Shown: in pieces, positions 7,660-15,895 of the stretch
Layout: every line of letters starts with the position of its first letter
How positions within the stretch are numbered: the first letter of the stretch is position 1
Source of the DNA: JAOAHC01 sp964593045
GTDB taxonomy: Bacteria > Bacillota > Clostridia > TANB77 > CAG-465
DNA: 35,244 bases
Assembly (NCBI GenBank): GCA_964593045.1
Contig: CAZQJQ010000011.1
Span: 1 to 35,244, forward strand
Direction of reading: 5' to 3'
Notes under the pieces: model-generated
The model's input: the letters and a program-made list of their open reading frames with translations, nothing else
Database searches by the model: none
What the model was told of the DNA's origin: nothing
Position numbers and translations under genes: made by a program

Positions 7660-9381
7660 ATGGGAAATAACACATATTTAAATAAACTAAGGGAAAAATG
7701 TAAAATATCAGATGAATTAATGCAAATTATATATAATTTTTTTGATTCACTTATTGATTTTGGCTATGTTTCAAAATCTAAAATAAATAGATTAGCTAAA
7801 AAAATGTATGAAAATGTTGATACTGTATTAATCGGTGATGACATAATTATAGATTACAAATCAGGATATTATGATGCAGCAAAAAAAGAATTATACATAA
7901 AAGATATACAAAATTTAGAATCTGTTTATCTTAGATTGTTATATATAATTTCAACATCAAGAATGTCAGATGATTCTTTTGCAGTTGGATATAGTAACAC
8001 AAAATATATACCTCAAACTGGTACAATACTTCATAAAAATTTTGCAATAAATAGGGCTGTACTCTCAAATTTAGTATGTAGACTCCTTTATACTTCCCCT
8101 ATAACATTAAGTATTATGCCAACATATAGGACATACGAGAATAACTTTTTAGGATATAGCATAACATCTGATAATGATATATATTTTCTTGAAGGAAATA
8201 TTTTTAGTTTAATATGTTATACTCTGGATATAGATGAGGAAGAAATGTATTATAACATTTTTTCACCTAATCCGAATAAATATCTTGCTTCTGCCTTCAA
8301 AAAAACGAAACTTAAAGATTATGAAATAATGTTAGATTTTTTTGATAGATTAAGTAAAAAATACTCAAATTATTCTAAACTATGTTATTTGGAAAAGCTA
8401 CTAAATGAAAACTATATAAATATAAAGAAAAATATATTAAATAACGATGTTTCTATCTATGAGAAAGAGACACAAAAAATAAAAGCAATAATACATAATA
8501 CTTTATCTAAATTTAATTCAAATTATGAATTGGATTCTGAAGAAGAATTTGATTATAACATAGAATCAAGTCTTTCTGAGAGATTAAATATATTAGAAGA
8601 GGAAATTATTGAGTTAATTAAATATATGCAAGACATTTTTATAAATTATTGTACTGATAATAAAACTACTTTAAATCCTATTGATTATGCTGCAAAAATA
8701 AAGCACTTAGACAATCTATTATTAGTTGTGAATGAAAAAATAAAAGAAGAATTATATAATACAATAACAAATGATATATTAATAAATCAAGAACATTCAT
8801 CAACCAACCTTACTGAAAAAATAAAGTACAGTGTTATAAATGAATTACTTGGTAATGATAAATTTGAGAAAACTAGAAGAAACATGAATTTCAGGGTTAT
8901 CAAAGATATAACTACTGATAGTAATATTCGTTATATAATTATAGAAATGGATAATAATTTTGTTGAACTGGCTAGAGTTTCTAACTTAAATGATGAAATG
9001 AGAAACTTAATAAAAAATGTAGATTTTTTAAAAGCTGATAATTTTAAATATCTACTTCATACTAACTTAGATAACAAAAACACTAGTAAATACGAAAAAA
9101 TATTTTCAAAAATTAAATCAAAGTATAAAGAATTTAATACAGTTACTTTAGATGATATATATTATTTTAAGGATAATGAACTTGATATCTTACTTGTAAT
9201 TAGCAATAAAGATTTTAATATATTAAAGCTAGAATATACAGATAAAACAATAAATACAAAAAAATTTAAACTTTCAGAGTCATTCTCTATATTTAAGAAA
9301 AATAACTCATCTAATCTGCCTGCAATACAAAAAGAAAAAAATATATTTAAAAAATTCCTTTCTCTTTTTTCTACTTTTTAA
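7660..9381 (+). CDS. Unrecognised 573-residue cytosolic protein
   Basis: I do not recognise a family. I chose ATG at 7660, which has GGAGG at 7650-7654; the upstream in-frame ATG at 7573 would add a hydrophobic stretch translated from the region around the glmU terminator and has no Shine-Dalgarno. If the longer form were used, the protein would gain a membrane anchor. The protein is rich in Asn, Lys, Ile, Asp and Tyr. It has an N-terminal region of roughly 220 residues that looks globular (including the segment AVGYSNTKYIPQTGTILHKNFA), a helical, acidic middle near residues 230-400, and a C-terminal part with alternating strands. It ends in a Lys/Phe-rich tail. No catalytic motif is evident. 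The base composition matches its neighbours, which suggests long residence. Confidence 0.8.
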   Translation: MGNNTYLNKLREKCKISDELMQIIYNFFDSLIDFGYVSKSKINRLAKKMYENVDTVLIGDDIIIDYKSGYYDAAKKELYIKDIQNLESVYLRLLYIISTSRMSDDSFAVGYSNTKYIPQTGTILHKNFAINRAVLSNLVCRLLYTSPITLSIMPTYRTYENNFLGYSITSDNDIYFLEGNIFSLICYTLDIDEEEMYYNIFSPNPNKYLASAFKKTKLKDYEIMLDFFDRLSKKYSNYSKLCYLEKLLNENYINIKKNILNNDVSIYEKETQKIKAIIHNTLSKFNSNYELDSEEEFDYNIESSLSERLNILEEEIIELIKYMQDIFINYCTDNKTTLNPIDYAAKIKHLDNLLLVVNEKIKEELYNTITNDILINQEHSSTNLTEKIKYSVINELLGNDKFEKTRRNMNFRVIKDITTDSNIRYIIIEMDNNFVELARVSNLNDEMRNLIKNVDFLKADNFKYLLHTNLDNKNTSKYEKIFSKIKSKYKEFNTVTLDDIYYFKDNELDILLVISNKDFNILKLEYTDKTINTKKFKLSESFSIFKKNNSSNLPAIQKEKNIFKKFLSLFSTF

Positions 9382-9417
9382 TTGTTAATATATTTTATTA
9401 TAAAATAATATTAATAA

Positions 9418-9441
9418 CAAAAACAAAAACAAAAACAAAAA
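9418..9441 (+). repeat. Hexanucleotide microsatellite (CAAAAA)4
   Basis: Four exact tandem copies of CAAAAA, followed by an imperfect AAT/AAG-rich stretch to about 9470. It lies between two converging genes and outside any coding frame, so copy-number change would have little obvious effect. Confidence 0.9.
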
Positions 9442-9468
9442 CAAGAATAAGAATAATGATAATAATAA

Positions 9469-9499
9469 AAATAAGTAAGTCATTTTGGCTTACTTATTT
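9469..9499. terminator. Bidirectional terminator between converging genes
   Basis: An 11 bp perfect stem, AAATAAGTAAG (9469-9479) with CTTACTTATTT (9489-9499), sits between the plus-strand 573-residue gene and the minus-strand methyltransferase. It includes the methyltransferase stop codon. The stem is AT-rich, so strength is uncertain. Confidence 0.6.
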
Positions 9500-10098
9500 A
9501 CTACGCTAATTGCTACTCCATCTCCTACACTTAATATTGTAGAATTTAGTCTTTTATCATTTTTTATAATATCTATGTATTTTCTAAGTCTAGTTACTGC
9601 TGTTCTATATTTATGTTCGTTATAATCGCTTAATACTCTACCTTTAAATAAAACATTATCTGCTATTATTATTCCATCGGTTTTTATTAGTCTTAAAGAT
9701 TGTTCTAAAAATATTGGATATTGTCCTTTAGCTGCATCTATAAATATAACATCAAATAAATTTTCCCCTTCTATTTTTTCTAGATATTTAGTTGCATCTG
9801 CGTTTATAACTTCAATTACATTACTAAGCTCTACTTTTTGTATATTTTTAATTGCTTTTTTATATGATAGTTCATTTAATTCAATTGTAGTTATTTTTGC
9901 ATCACTATCTATATATTTTGAAAATTGTATTGATGAATACCCCACAGCTGTCCCTATTTCTAATATTTTTTTTGGTTTTTTTATACTGAGTATCACTCCA
10001 ATTAATTCAAGGGAATCATCTTGTATAATTGGAACTTTTTCATTTATGGCTTCTTTTTTTATTTCATCTATTATTTTATTTAAATTTATACTATCCAT
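9490..10098 (-). CDS. SAM-dependent O-methyltransferase, TrmR/YrrM-like
   Basis: A 202-residue class I methyltransferase of the O-methyltransferase family 3 type. The SAM-binding motif ILEIGTAVGYSS is near residues 45-56, followed by TTIELNE (acidic ribose ligand) and FDVIFIDAAKGQYP with the metal-binding Asp, then IIADNVLFKGRV. In Firmicutes this family includes TrmR (YrrM), which methylates 5-hydroxyuridine at position 34 of tRNA to 5-methoxyuridine; that role fits a block with two tRNA synthetases but is an inference. It is the last gene of the run, 10 bp after gpsA. A small-molecule O-methyltransferase is the alternative. Confidence 0.85.
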   Translation of the reverse strand: MDSINLNKIIDEIKKEAINEKVPIIQDDSLELIGVILSIKKPKKILEIGTAVGYSSIQFSKYIDSDAKITTIELNELSYKKAIKNIQKVELSNVIEVINADATKYLEKIEGENLFDVIFIDAAKGQYPIFLEQSLRLIKTDGIIIADNVLFKGRVLSDYNEHKYRTAVTRLRKYIDIIKNDKRLNSTILSVGDGVAISVVNK

Positions 10099-10108
10099 TT
10101 TACTCCTT

Positions 10109-11080
10109 TTATTTTATGCATTCTAGTATTTTATTTGCTGACTTTTTCTTATATATTATTTCATATAACTTATTTATTGAATCTATCCTTATTCTTTTTT
10201 TATCTAGCATTTTCTTAACTGCTTCTAATGTATATAGTCCTTCTACTGTTTTTGTCCCTATATTTCTAAGTGTTTCATCAACTGATTTGTTTTCTATTGC
10301 TATACTTCTTCCAAAAGAATAATTTCTACTTGTTTTACTCATGGCTGTAAGTAAAAAGTCACCTACTCCTGCATATGTATATACTGTCTCTTCTTTTCCA
10401 CCCAATATTTTTACAATTTTTTGTATATCATTTAAAAACACTGTAAGTAAGGTAGCCTTTGTCGATTCAGATATTTTAAGTTCATGAACCATTCCCATTG
10501 CAATAGCATATACATTTTTTATGGCTCCACATACTTGTACCCCTATTTGATCATCACTTTCTTGCACAACAATATTGTCGTTTTCTATTGTAAGTTTAGT
10601 TAAAATTCTTGATTTTTTATTATTTGATGCAGATACAAGTGCCATTCTATTTTTATTTATAATATCTATAGCAAATGATGGTCCTGAAATTACAGATATG
10701 TCTTCACATTTTGTTTCTTCATATACTATATCGGTCATTAGCATACCTGATGTCGGATCTATTCCCTTACTAGATATTGCTATAGTCTGTCCTTTTTTTA
10801 TATACATAGAAAGCTCTTTAGATACATCTCTTACTGCACTTATTGGTACAGCAATAATAACTATTTTTGAATCTTTTATACATTCATTCATATCCGTTGT
10901 AATATATATATCTTTGTCTATTTTTACTTTTGGTAACACTTTTTCATTTTCTCTTTTTATATTTATAACTTCTAGTTCCTCTTTAAATTTTGTCCACATT
11001 GATACTTTGTTACCATTACAATATAACATTTTTGCAAGTGCTATCCCATATGCACCTGTACCAAGTACTGATATTTTCAT
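10109..11080 (-). CDS. gpsA: NAD(P)-dependent glycerol-3-phosphate dehydrogenase
   Basis: GpsA reduces dihydroxyacetone phosphate to sn-glycerol-3-phosphate, the backbone of phospholipids. The 323-residue protein opens with the Rossmann motif GTGAYG (residues 7-12), has the conserved SGPSFA near 141-146 and the catalytic-lysine region GAIKNVYAIAMG near 190. ATG follows AGAGGTG. It lies 18 bp after aspS, in the same block as plsX and plsY, so the genes for making and acylating glycerol-3-phosphate are close together. All key regions look intact. Confidence 0.96.
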   Translation of the reverse strand: MKISVLGTGAYGIALAKMLYCNGNKVSMWTKFKEELEVINIKRENEKVLPKVKIDKDIYITTDMNECIKDSKIVIIAVPISAVRDVSKELSMYIKKGQTIAISSKGIDPTSGMLMTDIVYEETKCEDISVISGPSFAIDIINKNRMALVSASNNKKSRILTKLTIENDNIVVQESDDQIGVQVCGAIKNVYAIAMGMVHELKISESTKATLLTVFLNDIQKIVKILGGKEETVYTYAGVGDFLLTAMSKTSRNYSFGRSIAIENKSVDETLRNIGTKTVEGLYTLEAVKKMLDKKRIRIDSINKLYEIIYKKKSANKILECIK

Positions 11081-11098
11081 TCGTACACCTCTTATCTT

Positions 11099-12856
11099 TT
11101 ATTCTTTTTCTTTTCTTAATTTTATATGTACATCTCTTAATTGTTGTTCTGTAACTTCAGATGGAGCGTGCATAAGCAAATCTCTTGCTTTACTATTCTT
11201 TGGAAATGCTATTACTTCACGAATATTTGTTTCATCTTTTAATAACATTATCATTCTATCAATTCCTGGAGCAGCTCCTGCATGTGGTGGAGCTCCGTAT
11301 TGAAATGCATTAAATAATGCTCCAAATTTAGATTCTACATGTTCTTTCGTATATCCGACTATTTCAAATGCTTTTAACATTGCATCAATATTATGATTTC
11401 TTACACCACCTGATGCAAGCTCATATCCATTACATACTAAGTCAAATTGATTTGCATATATATCCAGTGGCTTTTTATTAATTAAACTATCAAGTCCCCC
11501 TTGAGGCATTGAGAAAGGATTATGACTAAAATCAAGTCTTCCATCATCAGTAAGTTCATACATTGGGAAATCAACTATAAAGCAAAATTTATATAAATCA
11601 TTTTCTACTAAATCTAGTCTTTTTCCAAGTTCAAGTCTTATTGCACCTGCTTCTTTACAAGCAGTTTCATAATTATTTGCAATAAAGAATATTCCATCTC
11701 CTGGTTCTGCAGCAGTTAAATCTATTAATGATTTTAAAACATCCTCTGTTATGTATTTTGAAATAATTCCAGAGACTGTCATATCATCATTTACCTTTAC
11801 CCATGCAAGTCCCTTCATTGATACTTCTTCTATTGCGTAGTTTACCATATCATCAAAAAACTTTCTTGTTACTTCTTTACATGGTGCTTTTATAACCTTA
11901 ATAGTTTTATTCATAAATACTTTGAATTCTGTATCTTTAAATATTTCAGTTGCATCTTGAATTAACAAAGGATTTCTCAAATCTGGTTTATCAGAACCAT
12001 ATTTATCCATTGCCTCTTTATATGGTATTCTTACGAATTCTTTATTAAATACTTTTTTAACACCCATTTCTTCAAATGTACTTCCTACAACTGTTTGTAA
12101 TACACTTAGTACATCTTCTTGTTCTGCAAATGACATTTCAAAGTCGAGTTGATAAAACTCACCAGGTGATCTATCAGCTCTAGGATCTTCATCTCTAAAA
12201 CATGGTGCTATCTGAAAGTATTTATCAAACCCTGATATCATAAGTAATTGTTTGTATTGTTGAGGAGCTTGAGGTAATGCATAAAACTCTCCTGGATTAA
12301 GTCTACTTGGAACAAGAAAATCTCTTGCTCCTTCTGGTGAAGAACTTGTAAGTATAGGAGTCTGTATTTCTACAAATCCAAGTTCATTCATTTTATTTCT
12401 TAAAGTATCCAATACCTTGGCTCTAAAAACTATCTTTTCATGCAGTTTTTCATTTCTTAAATCAAGGAATCTATATTCAAGTCTTAAATCTTCTCTTACT
12501 GAAGCACTCTCTCCTACTTCAAAAGGTAAAATATTTTTTGCTTTACTTAATATTTCTAATTCTTTTACACCAATTTCTATATCTCCTGTTGGTATCTTAG
12601 AATTTATATTATCATCTTCCCTTTTTATAACAGTACCAGAAATACAGATTGTTGATTCAATTGTTACTTCTTTAAATTTTTCTATCATATCAGGTGTATT
12701 GATTACAAGTTGTGTTACTCCATAATGATCTCTTAAATCAACAAATACAACTGAACCTAAATCTCTTATTGTTCTTACAAATCCTGATAATTTTACTTCT
12801 TTTTCTACATCTTCTAGTGTTAGTTCTCCACATGTATTAGTCCTATATTTGTGCAT
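11099..12856 (-). CDS. aspS: Aspartyl-tRNA synthetase
   Basis: AspS charges tRNA with aspartate; it is a class IIb synthetase. The N-terminal OB-fold anticodon domain (GFVRTIRDLGSVVFVDLRD) is followed by motif 1 (FLDLRNEKLHEKIVFRAKVL), motif 2 (FRDEDPRADRSPGEFYQLD), the bacterial GAD insertion and motif 3 (GAAPGIDRMIML) near the end. Length is 585 residues, normal for the bacterial type. I chose ATG at 12856 because AGGTGA lies 5 nt upstream; the in-frame GTG at 12865 is part of that Shine-Dalgarno. The start overlaps the 3' end of hisS by 14 bp, so the two are probably translationally coupled. Whether it also charges tRNA-Asn cannot be judged here. Confidence 0.97.
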   Translation of the reverse strand: MHKYRTNTCGELTLEDVEKEVKLSGFVRTIRDLGSVVFVDLRDHYGVTQLVINTPDMIEKFKEVTIESTICISGTVIKREDDNINSKIPTGDIEIGVKELEILSKAKNILPFEVGESASVREDLRLEYRFLDLRNEKLHEKIVFRAKVLDTLRNKMNELGFVEIQTPILTSSSPEGARDFLVPSRLNPGEFYALPQAPQQYKQLLMISGFDKYFQIAPCFRDEDPRADRSPGEFYQLDFEMSFAEQEDVLSVLQTVVGSTFEEMGVKKVFNKEFVRIPYKEAMDKYGSDKPDLRNPLLIQDATEIFKDTEFKVFMNKTIKVIKAPCKEVTRKFFDDMVNYAIEEVSMKGLAWVKVNDDMTVSGIISKYITEDVLKSLIDLTAAEPGDGIFFIANNYETACKEAGAIRLELGKRLDLVENDLYKFCFIVDFPMYELTDDGRLDFSHNPFSMPQGGLDSLINKKPLDIYANQFDLVCNGYELASGGVRNHNIDAMLKAFEIVGYTKEHVESKFGALFNAFQYGAPPHAGAAPGIDRMIMLLKDETNIREVIAFPKNSKARDLLMHAPSEVTEQQLRDVHIKLRKEKE

Positions 12857-14120
12857 ATTTGTCACCTATTTCCTCTCTTAAAACTTCTTCTATGTTTTCC
12901 ATTTTTATATTTATTTGAATGCCTGTCTCCATATCTTTTAACTGACATGTATTGGTACTTATTTCATCTTCTCCAATTATACAGGTATATCTTGCACCTA
13001 TATTATTTGCATATTTTAATTGTGCTTTAAAACTCCTATTTGATATATCTTTTTCTACAATATACCCGTTTTTTCTTAATTTGTTTATAACATTAGTTAT
13101 ATGAATATTTGCTTTGTCGGTTAATGTGGCAAAATATATATCTACAGGATATTTATTTTTTGGAATAATTCCATATTCATTTAATAATAATATAATTCTA
13201 TCAGTTCCAAAAGCAAAACCAACTGCTGGAGTTTTAGAACCACCTAACTGTTCTACTAACATGTCATACCTTCCTCCGCCACCAACAGAAAGTCCTAAAT
13301 CTTTAGAAGTGTATTCATATACGGTTTTATTGTAATAATCAAGTCCTCTTACTATTTTTTTATCTATTACATATTTTATATTTAATGCATCTAATCCATT
13401 CTTTAAATTTTCAAAATCAGATTTACATTCATCACATAAATTATCTAAAATCATTGGGGCATCATCAACTATTTTTTTACATTTATCTTCTTTACAATCA
13501 ATAATTCTCATAATATTTTTGTTATATCTTACTTTACATGTATCACACATATTATCTATTTTATCTGATAAATATTCTCTTAATGTATCTAAATATTTTT
13601 TTCTACATTCTTTACATCCTATTGAGTTTATATTAAGCACTACTTTATCTTTTAATCCTATTTCTTCTAAAAAAGCAGATGAAATAACTATACTTTCTAA
13701 ATCAGCTAAATATGATGAAGAACCAAATATTTCTACACCAAATTGACTAAATTCTCTGTATCTTCCTTTTTGCATTTTCTCATATCTATACATATTAGAA
13801 GAATACCAAAGCTTAACTGGTTGTGTAATAGATGCAAAACCATTCTCAACATATGCCCTAACAATCCCTGCTGTAAGTTCAGGTCTTAATGTTATACTTC
13901 TTCCACCTCTATCTACAAATGAATACATTTCTTTACTAACAATATCTGTTTCATCACCCACACCACGCATATATAACTCAGTTGCTTCAAAAACGGGAGT
14001 TCTAATTTCAGAAACATTATATGACCTACATACTTTTCTCATTATTTCTTCTGCATATTGCCATGTTTTTATATCATTGCCATATATATCTTTTGTTCCC
14101 TTTTGCTTTACAATATTCAT
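12843..14120 (-). CDS. hisS: Histidyl-tRNA synthetase
   Basis: HisS is the class IIa enzyme that charges tRNA-His. The 425-residue protein begins with the family-typical QKGTKDIYGND and carries motif 2 (YRYEKMQKGRYREFSQFGVEIFG), the histidine-binding loops RGLDYYNKTVYEY and GGGGRYDMLVEQLGG, and motif 3 (GFAFGTDRIILLL). A zinc-like set of CxxC pairs is also present near residues 170-235 (GCKECRKK, CDTCKVRY, LCDECKS), as seen in some Clostridia HisRS. The ATG has no Shine-Dalgarno in the normal window; AGAGGTG lies about 25 nt upstream, separated by a perfect hairpin (see 14128-14152). Its own promoter lies at 14165-14193. Confidence 0.96.
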   Translation of the reverse strand: MNIVKQKGTKDIYGNDIKTWQYAEEIMRKVCRSYNVSEIRTPVFEATELYMRGVGDETDIVSKEMYSFVDRGGRSITLRPELTAGIVRAYVENGFASITQPVKLWYSSNMYRYEKMQKGRYREFSQFGVEIFGSSSYLADLESIVISSAFLEEIGLKDKVVLNINSIGCKECRKKYLDTLREYLSDKIDNMCDTCKVRYNKNIMRIIDCKEDKCKKIVDDAPMILDNLCDECKSDFENLKNGLDALNIKYVIDKKIVRGLDYYNKTVYEYTSKDLGLSVGGGGRYDMLVEQLGGSKTPAVGFAFGTDRIILLLNEYGIIPKNKYPVDIYFATLTDKANIHITNVINKLRKNGYIVEKDISNRSFKAQLKYANNIGARYTCIIGEDEISTNTCQLKDMETGIQINIKMENIEEVLREEIGDKYAQI

Positions 14121-14127
14121 ATTATAT

Positions 14128-14152
14128 AGCAGTTTGACTGCTTGTCACCTCT
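14128..14152 (-). promoter_or_regulatory. Structured spacer between hisS Shine-Dalgarno and start codon
   Basis: On the minus strand the order is AGAGGTG (14146-14152), ACA, AGCAGT, CAA, ACTGCT (14128-14142), ATATAAT, then the hisS ATG. The 6 bp perfect stem with a 3 nt loop removes 15 nt, bringing the Shine-Dalgarno to about 10 nt from ATG. No other Shine-Dalgarno is seen nearer. The geometry is visible; that the hairpin enables or tunes initiation is inferred. Confidence 0.55.
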
Positions 14153-14164
14153 CTTTTTATCACG

Positions 14165-14193
14165 ATTATATCATAAACTATATATTTATGCAA
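14165..14193 (-). promoter_or_regulatory. hisS-aspS promoter
   Basis: Minus strand: TTGCAT (14188-14193), a 17 bp spacer and TATAAT (14165-14170), preceded by TGA, which makes an extended -10. It lies in the 131 bp gap between plsX and hisS. There is no room for a T-box leader. Confidence 0.6.
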
Positions 14194-14251
14194 TAAATAT
14201 ATTTTGTTATTTTTCAATATACAATATTTGTTAATATTTATACATTATATT

Positions 14252-15250
14252 CTATATATTCTCTTTTATCCTATCTATTATTCTGTTTTCTAGCATATAT
14301 TTTGCTTGTAATATAGCTTTTTCAAAAGATTGTACATTTGAACTACCATGCACTTTTATTACTGGTTTATTAACTCCAAGTAATACTGCTCCGCCATGTA
14401 CTCTATAATCATATTTTTTTAAAGAATTTGAAAGCGTATTTTTAGCAATTATCCCCTTTAACATATTTAAAGGGTTAGTCTTAAATGCATTCGACATAAC
14501 TGACTTCATAGTTTTTGCTGTTCCTTCAATTGCTTTTAATGCAATATTTCCAAGAAGTCCATCACATACTATTACATCTGCTTTACCACTTAATATTTCT
14601 CTTGCTTCAATATTTCCTTTAAAGTTATCTAAATTTTGCTTTAAATAGCTGTGTATTTCTTTTAATTCAGGAGTTCCTTTTTCCTCTTCTGTTCCTATAT
14701 TTAATAAATAGACTGCAGGATTTTCTTGTTTTAAAATATATTTAGAATATATTTTCCCAAGAGTTGCATACTGAATTATAGATATATCTTTTGCTTGTGG
14801 ATTTGCACCAGAATCAAGTAAAACGGTTTTCTTATCTTTTATAGTTGGTAATATAGTAACTAAAGCTGGCCTATGTATTTTATTTATTCTACCTATTTTT
14901 AATAACGCTCCTGCCATTATAGCACCAGTAGAACCTGCTGATATAAAGACAGTATCATCATGTGTTTTCATATAATTGTACGCTACAACTATACTTGAAT
15001 CTTTTTTGTTTTTTATAGCCCATGCCGGTTCCTCATTATTTGTTATATAATCTTTTGCATCTAATATTTCTATATGATTTATAATATTTTCATATTCATT
15101 TTTAAAATTTGTATTTATACAATTTAAAATATCACTTTTTCTTCCTACTAATACTATTTTTTCAGTTATTTTATTTGCCATATTGCACGCAGCAGTTATA
15201 GGGACACAGATATCATCATCTGAACCAAATATATCAACTAATATTTTCAT
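14252..15250 (-). CDS. plsX: Phosphate acyltransferase PlsX
   Basis: PlsX makes acyl-phosphate from acyl-ACP, the donor for PlsY in Firmicutes phospholipid synthesis; it is a peripheral membrane enzyme. The 332-residue protein has FISAGSTGAIMAGAL near residues 94-108, LLDSGANPQAKD, ADVIVCDGLLGNIALK and HGGAVLLGVNKPVIKVHGSS, all typical. The usual N-terminal DAMGGD is altered to DIFGSDD, an uncommon variant at a conserved loop. I chose ATG at 15250 after GGTGGAG; the GTG at 15259 lies inside the Shine-Dalgarno. It starts 29 bp after plsY. The usual partner fapR/fabD genes are not here. Confidence 0.95.
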   Translation of the reverse strand: MKILVDIFGSDDDICVPITAACNMANKITEKIVLVGRKSDILNCINTNFKNEYENIINHIEILDAKDYITNNEEPAWAIKNKKDSSIVVAYNYMKTHDDTVFISAGSTGAIMAGALLKIGRINKIHRPALVTILPTIKDKKTVLLDSGANPQAKDISIIQYATLGKIYSKYILKQENPAVYLLNIGTEEEKGTPELKEIHSYLKQNLDNFKGNIEAREILSGKADVIVCDGLLGNIALKAIEGTAKTMKSVMSNAFKTNPLNMLKGIIAKNTLSNSLKKYDYRVHGGAVLLGVNKPVIKVHGSSNVQSFEKAILQAKYMLENRIIDRIKENI

Positions 15251-15279
15251 AAACTCCACCTTTGTTATTATATGTTACT

Positions 15280-15879
15280 TTAGAACAATTTATTTTCTTG
15301 ACCTTGTATTATTCTTTCAATATTATTTTTATGTTTGAAAATTATTATAGCAGAAACTATCAAAACAGGTATTATATATTCTCTTATCATGACAATTGTC
15401 ATTATATCAAGTAATATAACTCCTTCTAGACTACCCATTGATACAATCCTTGTTATAACAATAACAAGTACTGCTGAGATTAAACATACAATTGCTATTT
15501 CTTTATTTATTATGAGGATTGCAACAAAACCAGCAACAACGCCTTTTCCGCCTTTAAATTTATAATATATTGGATAACAATGTCCAACAACTGCTGCTAC
15601 TAAAAACACAGAATTTAAAGTAACAGTTGTATCTTGTGAAAAAATCTTACCTACTCCGAATACTACTCCATATGCTATAAATACTTTTGCAATATCTAGT
15701 ATAAATACTACACTTCCAAGTACCTTTCCTAAAACACGCATTGCATTAGTTGTACCTGCATTTCCACTTCCAAGTTTCCTAATATCTTCACCTGTTTTTA
15801 ACTTACATATCTCAATAGCAGGATTAATGCTACATATTAAATATGTAATTAAAAATATTGAAACCGTATAAAGATTCAT
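15280..15879 (-). CDS. plsY: Acyl-phosphate:glycerol-3-phosphate acyltransferase PlsY
   Basis: PlsY transfers the acyl group from acyl-phosphate to glycerol-3-phosphate, the first membrane step of phospholipid synthesis. The 199-residue integral membrane protein has about five hydrophobic segments and the three family motifs: KLGSGNAGTTNAMR (36-48), the GHCYPIYYKFKGGKGV loop near 105, and a C-terminal KHKNNIERI loop. I chose ATG at 15879 with GGGGGGAT upstream; a longer in-frame start would overlap der. It lies 16 bp after der and 29 bp before plsX, so der, plsY and plsX form one operon. Confidence 0.96.
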   Translation of the reverse strand: MNLYTVSIFLITYLICSINPAIEICKLKTGEDIRKLGSGNAGTTNAMRVLGKVLGSVVFILDIAKVFIAYGVVFGVGKIFSQDTTVTLNSVFLVAAVVGHCYPIYYKFKGGKGVVAGFVAILIINKEIAIVCLISAVLVIVITRIVSMGSLEGVILLDIMTIVMIREYIIPVLIVSAIIIFKHKNNIERIIQGQENKLF

Positions 15880-15895
15880 AAAAATCCCCCCAATT

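Noticed and set aside
9418..9441. Possible CRISPR or functional repeat array
   Set aside because: It is a simple CAAAAA tandem repeat without spacers, in a non-coding gap.
14121..14251. T-box riboswitch before hisS-aspS
   Set aside because: The gap is only 131 bp, contains its own promoter close to the gene, and shows no T-box consensus or antiterminator pair.
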